Shown here: positions 39,160 to 42,727 of the stretch, one piece after another
Layout: each line of letters starts with the position of its first letter
Numbering within the stretch: the stretch's first letter is position 1
Assembly (NCBI GenBank): GCA_947040945.1
Contig: CAMRCO010000007.1
Coordinates: 1-42,727 of the forward strand
Source: an uncultured Spirochaetia bacterium
Lineage (GTDB): Bacteria; Spirochaetota; Brachyspiria; Brachyspirales; Brachyspiraceae
Direction of reading: 5' to 3'
Length of the DNA: 42,727 nt
Position numbers and translations under genes: made by a program
The notes under the pieces: model-generated
Databases searched by the model: none
Told to the model about the DNA's origin: nothing
The model's input: only the letters and a program-made list of their open reading frames with translations

Positions 39160-40080
39160 TTATTTTTCTATTTTTATTCTAGGGTCTATTACTCCATAAG
39201 AAAGGTCAACTAAAAAGTTCATGGCTATTAGAAAAGCACCATAAAATATTGTAACCCCAAGTATGGTTGGATAATCTCTTTGAGTAATACTTTCCACAAA
39301 ATATCTTCCAAGCCCCGGTATATTAAAAATCTTTTCTATTACGAAAGAACCTGTTAGAATACCCGCCGCAAGTGGCCCTAAATAAGTAACTATTGGAAGT
39401 ATTGCGTTTCTTAAAGCATGTTTAAATATGACAACATAAGGTTTAAGTCCCTTAGCACGAGCTGTTCTAATATAATCTTGGTGTATTACGTCAAGCATAG
39501 AACTTCTCATAAGACGTGACATAAAACTAAGTGAACCAAAACTTAATGCAAAACCCGGCATAATGTATTGTTCAAATCTATCAAACCCGTATGCTGGTAA
39601 CACTCTAAGCTGAACTGAAAATATAATTATAGAAATGGTCGCAATAACAAAACTCGGCACAGCTATGCCAAGAGTTGCCGTAAGCATAACGGCTCGGTCT
39701 TGCCAAGCTCCATGTTTTAATGCGGCTATAACACCAAAAAGAACTCCTATAGTAGTTGATATAAACATACTAAAAAGACCTAATTTTAATGATACGGGAA
39801 ACGCTCTCATTATTGTACCTGATACAGATTGCCCAATTTTTGTGAGAGATTCACCTAAATCGCCTTTCAAAGCATTTTTTAAATAATTATAATATTGCAC
39901 TGGTAAAGGTTTATCAAGCCCATACTTTTTATTTAAGTTTGCTAATGCCGCCTCTGAAAGTGGTTTTTCGCCAAGGAATGGACCACCAGGAACTGTGTGC
40001 ATTAGGAAAAATGTAATAGTTATTATTATAAAAAGTGTGAACACAGATATTATGAGTCGTTTTATTATGTATGAAAGCAT
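39160..40080 (-). CDS. oppB: Oligopeptide ABC transporter permease OppB-like
   Basis: FFLMHTVPGGPF, YGLDKPLPVQYYNYL, DYIRTARAKGLKPYVVIFKHALRNAILPIVTYLG. Confidence 0.93.
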   Translation of the reverse strand: MLSYIIKRLIISVFTLFIIITITFFLMHTVPGGPFLGEKPLSEAALANLNKKYGLDKPLPVQYYNYLKNALKGDLGESLTKIGQSVSGTIMRAFPVSLKLGLFSMFISTTIGVLFGVIAALKHGAWQDRAVMLTATLGIAVPSFVIATISIIIFSVQLRVLPAYGFDRFEQYIMPGFALSFGSLSFMSRLMRSSMLDVIHQDYIRTARAKGLKPYVVIFKHALRNAILPIVTYLGPLAAGILTGSFVIEKIFNIPGLGRYFVESITQRDYPTILGVTIFYGAFLIAMNFLVDLSYGVIDPRIKIEK

Positions 40081-40282
40081 ATAAACCTCTAGGAATCTTT
40101 TTTATACCACAGTTTATTATGTACTTTATTTGGATAAAAGTCAAGCATATTATACTTTTATATAGAATAATACTTTTTTAACATAAAATACATCTTCCGA
40201 TAATGTCTATTATGTTAAGTTCTACAATATTTTTTTTATTTCAATAAAATATATTTTAATAATTTGTTTCAATGAGTATTTC

Positions 40283-41275
40283 TTAAAAATAAATAGTAGT
40301 TTCAAATCCCCAATATTCTTCAACTGTTGCGTAAGAAATTGGCTGTCTCGATTGCATTCTGCTATATTTAATTCCAGCTGTATAATTGTATATTTCAATT
40401 CCAACACCCACAACTATAGCAGGATTTAACTGTTCATTTTCAGAATATAATTCACCTGTTCGCATATTATACTCTCTAATTAGATCATAATTAAGTGCAA
40501 AATAAAAACCAGTTATAAAATTAATTTCACCCCAAATAGGTATTCTCACATCTGTACCTATGTTTGCTCCAAATATAGTTGCGTATGGAGCTTTATCTAA
40601 ACCTGAATAAGTAAAGTTGATTCCTCCATAAAAAGTAAAATAATTCCAGTTATAGAAAGCTTCTATAATCATACCCTCAATGGCAAGATCAGTTACTCTG
40701 TTTTTATAAATATCACTAAAACCAAAATCCCCCATATAATCACCTGATGCATGAGCACAAGAATGAGATAATGGCGCAAACCTTATTTTTAGGCTATCAT
40801 TATATATAGCATCAAAGTGTAGACCAACACGCATATAGTCCGACATAATTATGCTACCATTAAGGCCATATAAAGGCTCAGATCCTTTCTCATAAAGTAT
40901 AAACTGTAAATCAACAAGAAATGAAACTCCAACACGAAACATCCAGTCATCAATTCTGAACGCTATAGGATTAATATCAGCCACAGCAGTTACTGAAAAA
41001 AAAACAATACTATCATCTATATTCCAAGCAGGATCAGCTAATGTTTCATTTTTACTTATAATATCTCCAATCCAAAAACGCATTAAATAAGAGTTAGGAT
41101 CAAGCCATCCTGTAAGTTTCTTTTCGCCGTCCACTTTCTTAAAAGGATTATATTGCCACTCAGCTTTTGTTTTTTCTATTTTTTCTGTTGCTTTTTCATC
41201 AAAAGTATCTATTTGTGTATAAACAGGCTTTATTAAAAATAAAAATAAAAACGCTACTATTAAATATACTCGCAT
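40283..41275 (-). CDS. Exported protein, probable outer-membrane beta-barrel (possibly DUF1207-like)
   Basis: Signal peptide MRVYLIVAFLFLFLIKPVYTQ; alternating amphipathic strands; FAPLSHSCAHASGDYMGDF; C-terminal aromatic FETTIYF. Confidence 0.6.
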   Translation of the reverse strand: MRVYLIVAFLFLFLIKPVYTQIDTFDEKATEKIEKTKAEWQYNPFKKVDGEKKLTGWLDPNSYLMRFWIGDIISKNETLADPAWNIDDSIVFFSVTAVADINPIAFRIDDWMFRVGVSFLVDLQFILYEKGSEPLYGLNGSIIMSDYMRVGLHFDAIYNDSLKIRFAPLSHSCAHASGDYMGDFGFSDIYKNRVTDLAIEGMIIEAFYNWNYFTFYGGINFTYSGLDKAPYATIFGANIGTDVRIPIWGEINFITGFYFALNYDLIREYNMRTGELYSENEQLNPAIVVGVGIEIYNYTAGIKYSRMQSRQPISYATVEEYWGFETTIYF

Positions 41276-41333
41276 ACTTCTCCATGAAATAAATATTATA
41301 ATAAATCAGTTATCATAATATTTATTTTTTATA

Positions 41334-42305
41334 CTAACGCTCTATATATAATAAACCAGAGCACGCTACCACTTCAAAACTTTTTTTAGTTTTTTCTCTT
41401 ATAGCCTTAAACATAAGATTAAGTCCAAGACTATCACTTGCAATATGCCCAGCACACACCACATTAACATGATGTTTTTCACATTCTTTACGATGAGCTT
41501 CAGGCAAATGCATAACAATTATTGTACCAACACCAGCATTAGCAAGATGTGTCATAGCCTCAACATCAGGAGTCGTTCCACCTGTCATGTCAACCATTAT
41601 TTTCCCTGCTCTATTTTTTTCATTACCAACAAAAACTTTAGGAGGATTATTATTTTGTGAAGCCATTTCATATTCTTCTATATCACCTATAATACTAAGT
41701 ATATCAGAAACTGTTTTCGGACTTTTTTCTTTCATAACATTTAGAAGATATGACTCAACATGATTATCAGCAAATGTATGCATACAAGCATAAGCAATAT
41801 CAAGAAGTTTGGCAGCATCAGTTGCTCTCATGTGATTACTTGGAGAAACACTAAACTCTACTTCCTTCATACGCTTTCTTGTAACACTTTCAGCCTTATT
41901 AATAGGCACGCCATAGCTTTCAATAATTTCTGCTTGCATATTCATAACATCATAAAAGTTAGCCTGAGCATGTCCTTCAGGATGATGAGCTATAGCAAAG
42001 TCAATATTATGTCCTTTTTCATTAAGCCTGTCGGTGAGAGTAAGTTCCCCTACTCCTAAATCAATTCCACATATAACTTTTGATACTTTTTTATTAGTAT
42101 CACCATAAAGTATTCTTGAATCTGCATAAGGATTTTTAAGTGATTCTAAATCAAAATATTTTTTCTTTTTTTCATCAGTTATTTTTTCATAATCTTTTTT
42201 TACTTTAAGAAGTATATCTAAAACTACTTTTTTACCACGTGGGTCAACTTCAATAGCTGCTTCTAAAGCGGCATTAAAAAATTCTTTTATTGTTAATTCA
42301 GACAT
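41334..42305 (-). CDS. NIF3-family (DUF34) protein
   Basis: VICGIDLGVGELTLTDRLNEKGHNIDFAIAHHPEGHA, HMRATDAAKLLDIAYACMHTFADN, GAGTIIVMHLPEAHRKECEKHHVNVVCAGHIASDSLGLN; ATG at 42305 with GGGAG SD. Confidence 0.8.
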   Translation of the reverse strand: MSELTIKEFFNAALEAAIEVDPRGKKVVLDILLKVKKDYEKITDEKKKKYFDLESLKNPYADSRILYGDTNKKVSKVICGIDLGVGELTLTDRLNEKGHNIDFAIAHHPEGHAQANFYDVMNMQAEIIESYGVPINKAESVTRKRMKEVEFSVSPSNHMRATDAAKLLDIAYACMHTFADNHVESYLLNVMKEKSPKTVSDILSIIGDIEEYEMASQNNNPPKVFVGNEKNRAGKIMVDMTGGTTPDVEAMTHLANAGVGTIIVMHLPEAHRKECEKHHVNVVCAGHIASDSLGLNLMFKAIREKTKKSFEVVACSGLLYIER

Positions 42306-42727
42306 ATAATCTCCCTTCAAAAAAATTAATTTACAATTAGTAACCATAGATTGTAAGATTAAAACAAAAAATAGTCAAGTTGTTGTATTCTTAAACGATT
42401 TTAAATTAGATTATAATCACTATTACCACTGTATATAATACTATATACAGAATTATAACTAAAGAAATATTCCATACACATCACATACGTAAAAATGTTA
42501 GATTAATATATCTATTTTATGTTTATAGGATGTATAGCTACAAACACAAAATGTCAATTTAACTTTTAGAAAGTAAAAGTAGTTTTAGTGTACTGGAACT
42601 AAGAGAGTTTGGATTTCTCTTTATTTAAATCTATATAATATATAAATCTGTATTTCAAACTTTTATGAAAGTTTTTGAAGTATGTCCCTAGTTGCTATAA
42701 TTCCATAACAGCAGCCTGATTAAGCCC

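Noticed and set aside
40081-40282. Riboswitch or sRNA in the region upstream of oppB
   Set aside because: Only a plausible minus-strand promoter (TTGACT with CATAAT-like -10) and AT-rich sequence; no conserved aptamer core recognised by eye.
41760-42059. 99-aa plus-strand ORF
   Set aside because: Shadow of the NIF3-family gene.
42654-42677. Hairpin AAACTTT-TATG-AAAGTTT as a terminator, and a minus-strand fragment GLNQAAVMEL* (42695-42727)
   Set aside because: The stem is short and AT-only, and ten codons at the edge are too few to call a CDS; both need sequence beyond the window.
1224-42727. CRISPR array, tRNA/rRNA, transposon or prophage
   Set aside because: No regularly spaced conserved repeats with unique spacers, no tRNA T-loop/acceptor pattern recognised in intergenic regions, and no transposase, integrase or phage-structural proteins among the ORFs.

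Overview
AT-rich bacterial chromosomal window with about 39 CDS and mostly housekeeping content. The organism is probably a spirochaete-like, Brachyspira-type bacterium, but this is inferred from protein flavour only. Main blocks: a partial SnoaL-like gene at the left edge (absent from the ORF track); a VWA (BatA/BatB-like) gene; an alternative sigma factor; rpmH-rnpA-yidD-yidC-jag (rpmH also absent from the track); glyQ, nagB, a STAS protein, lepB and gatC; a surface-glycan glycosyltransferase cluster; gltX, mltG and hisS; pepD-abgT; cmk-rpsA-glycolipid glycosyltransferase; radC plus an HTH gene; oppBCDF; a beta-barrel-like protein; and a NIF3-family protein. I see no CRISPR array, tRNA, rRNA, transposase or prophage, and no convincing new multi-gene system. 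The observations most worth following up are: (1) signal peptidase I with Thr in place of the Ser nucleophile; (2) a near-consensus promoter plus LacI-type operator before the SnoaL-like gene; (3) a perfect promoter 7 nt from the VWA ATG, suggesting a leaderless mRNA; (4) a 14-bp perfect inverted repeat overlapping a putative cmk promoter; (5) a long direct repeat before radC-HTH; (6) a GT39-like gene whose first TM helix and probable catalytic Asp lie upstream of any canonical in-frame start; (7) several repeat-bearing proteins, including a roughly 80% identical internal glycosyltransferase duplication.
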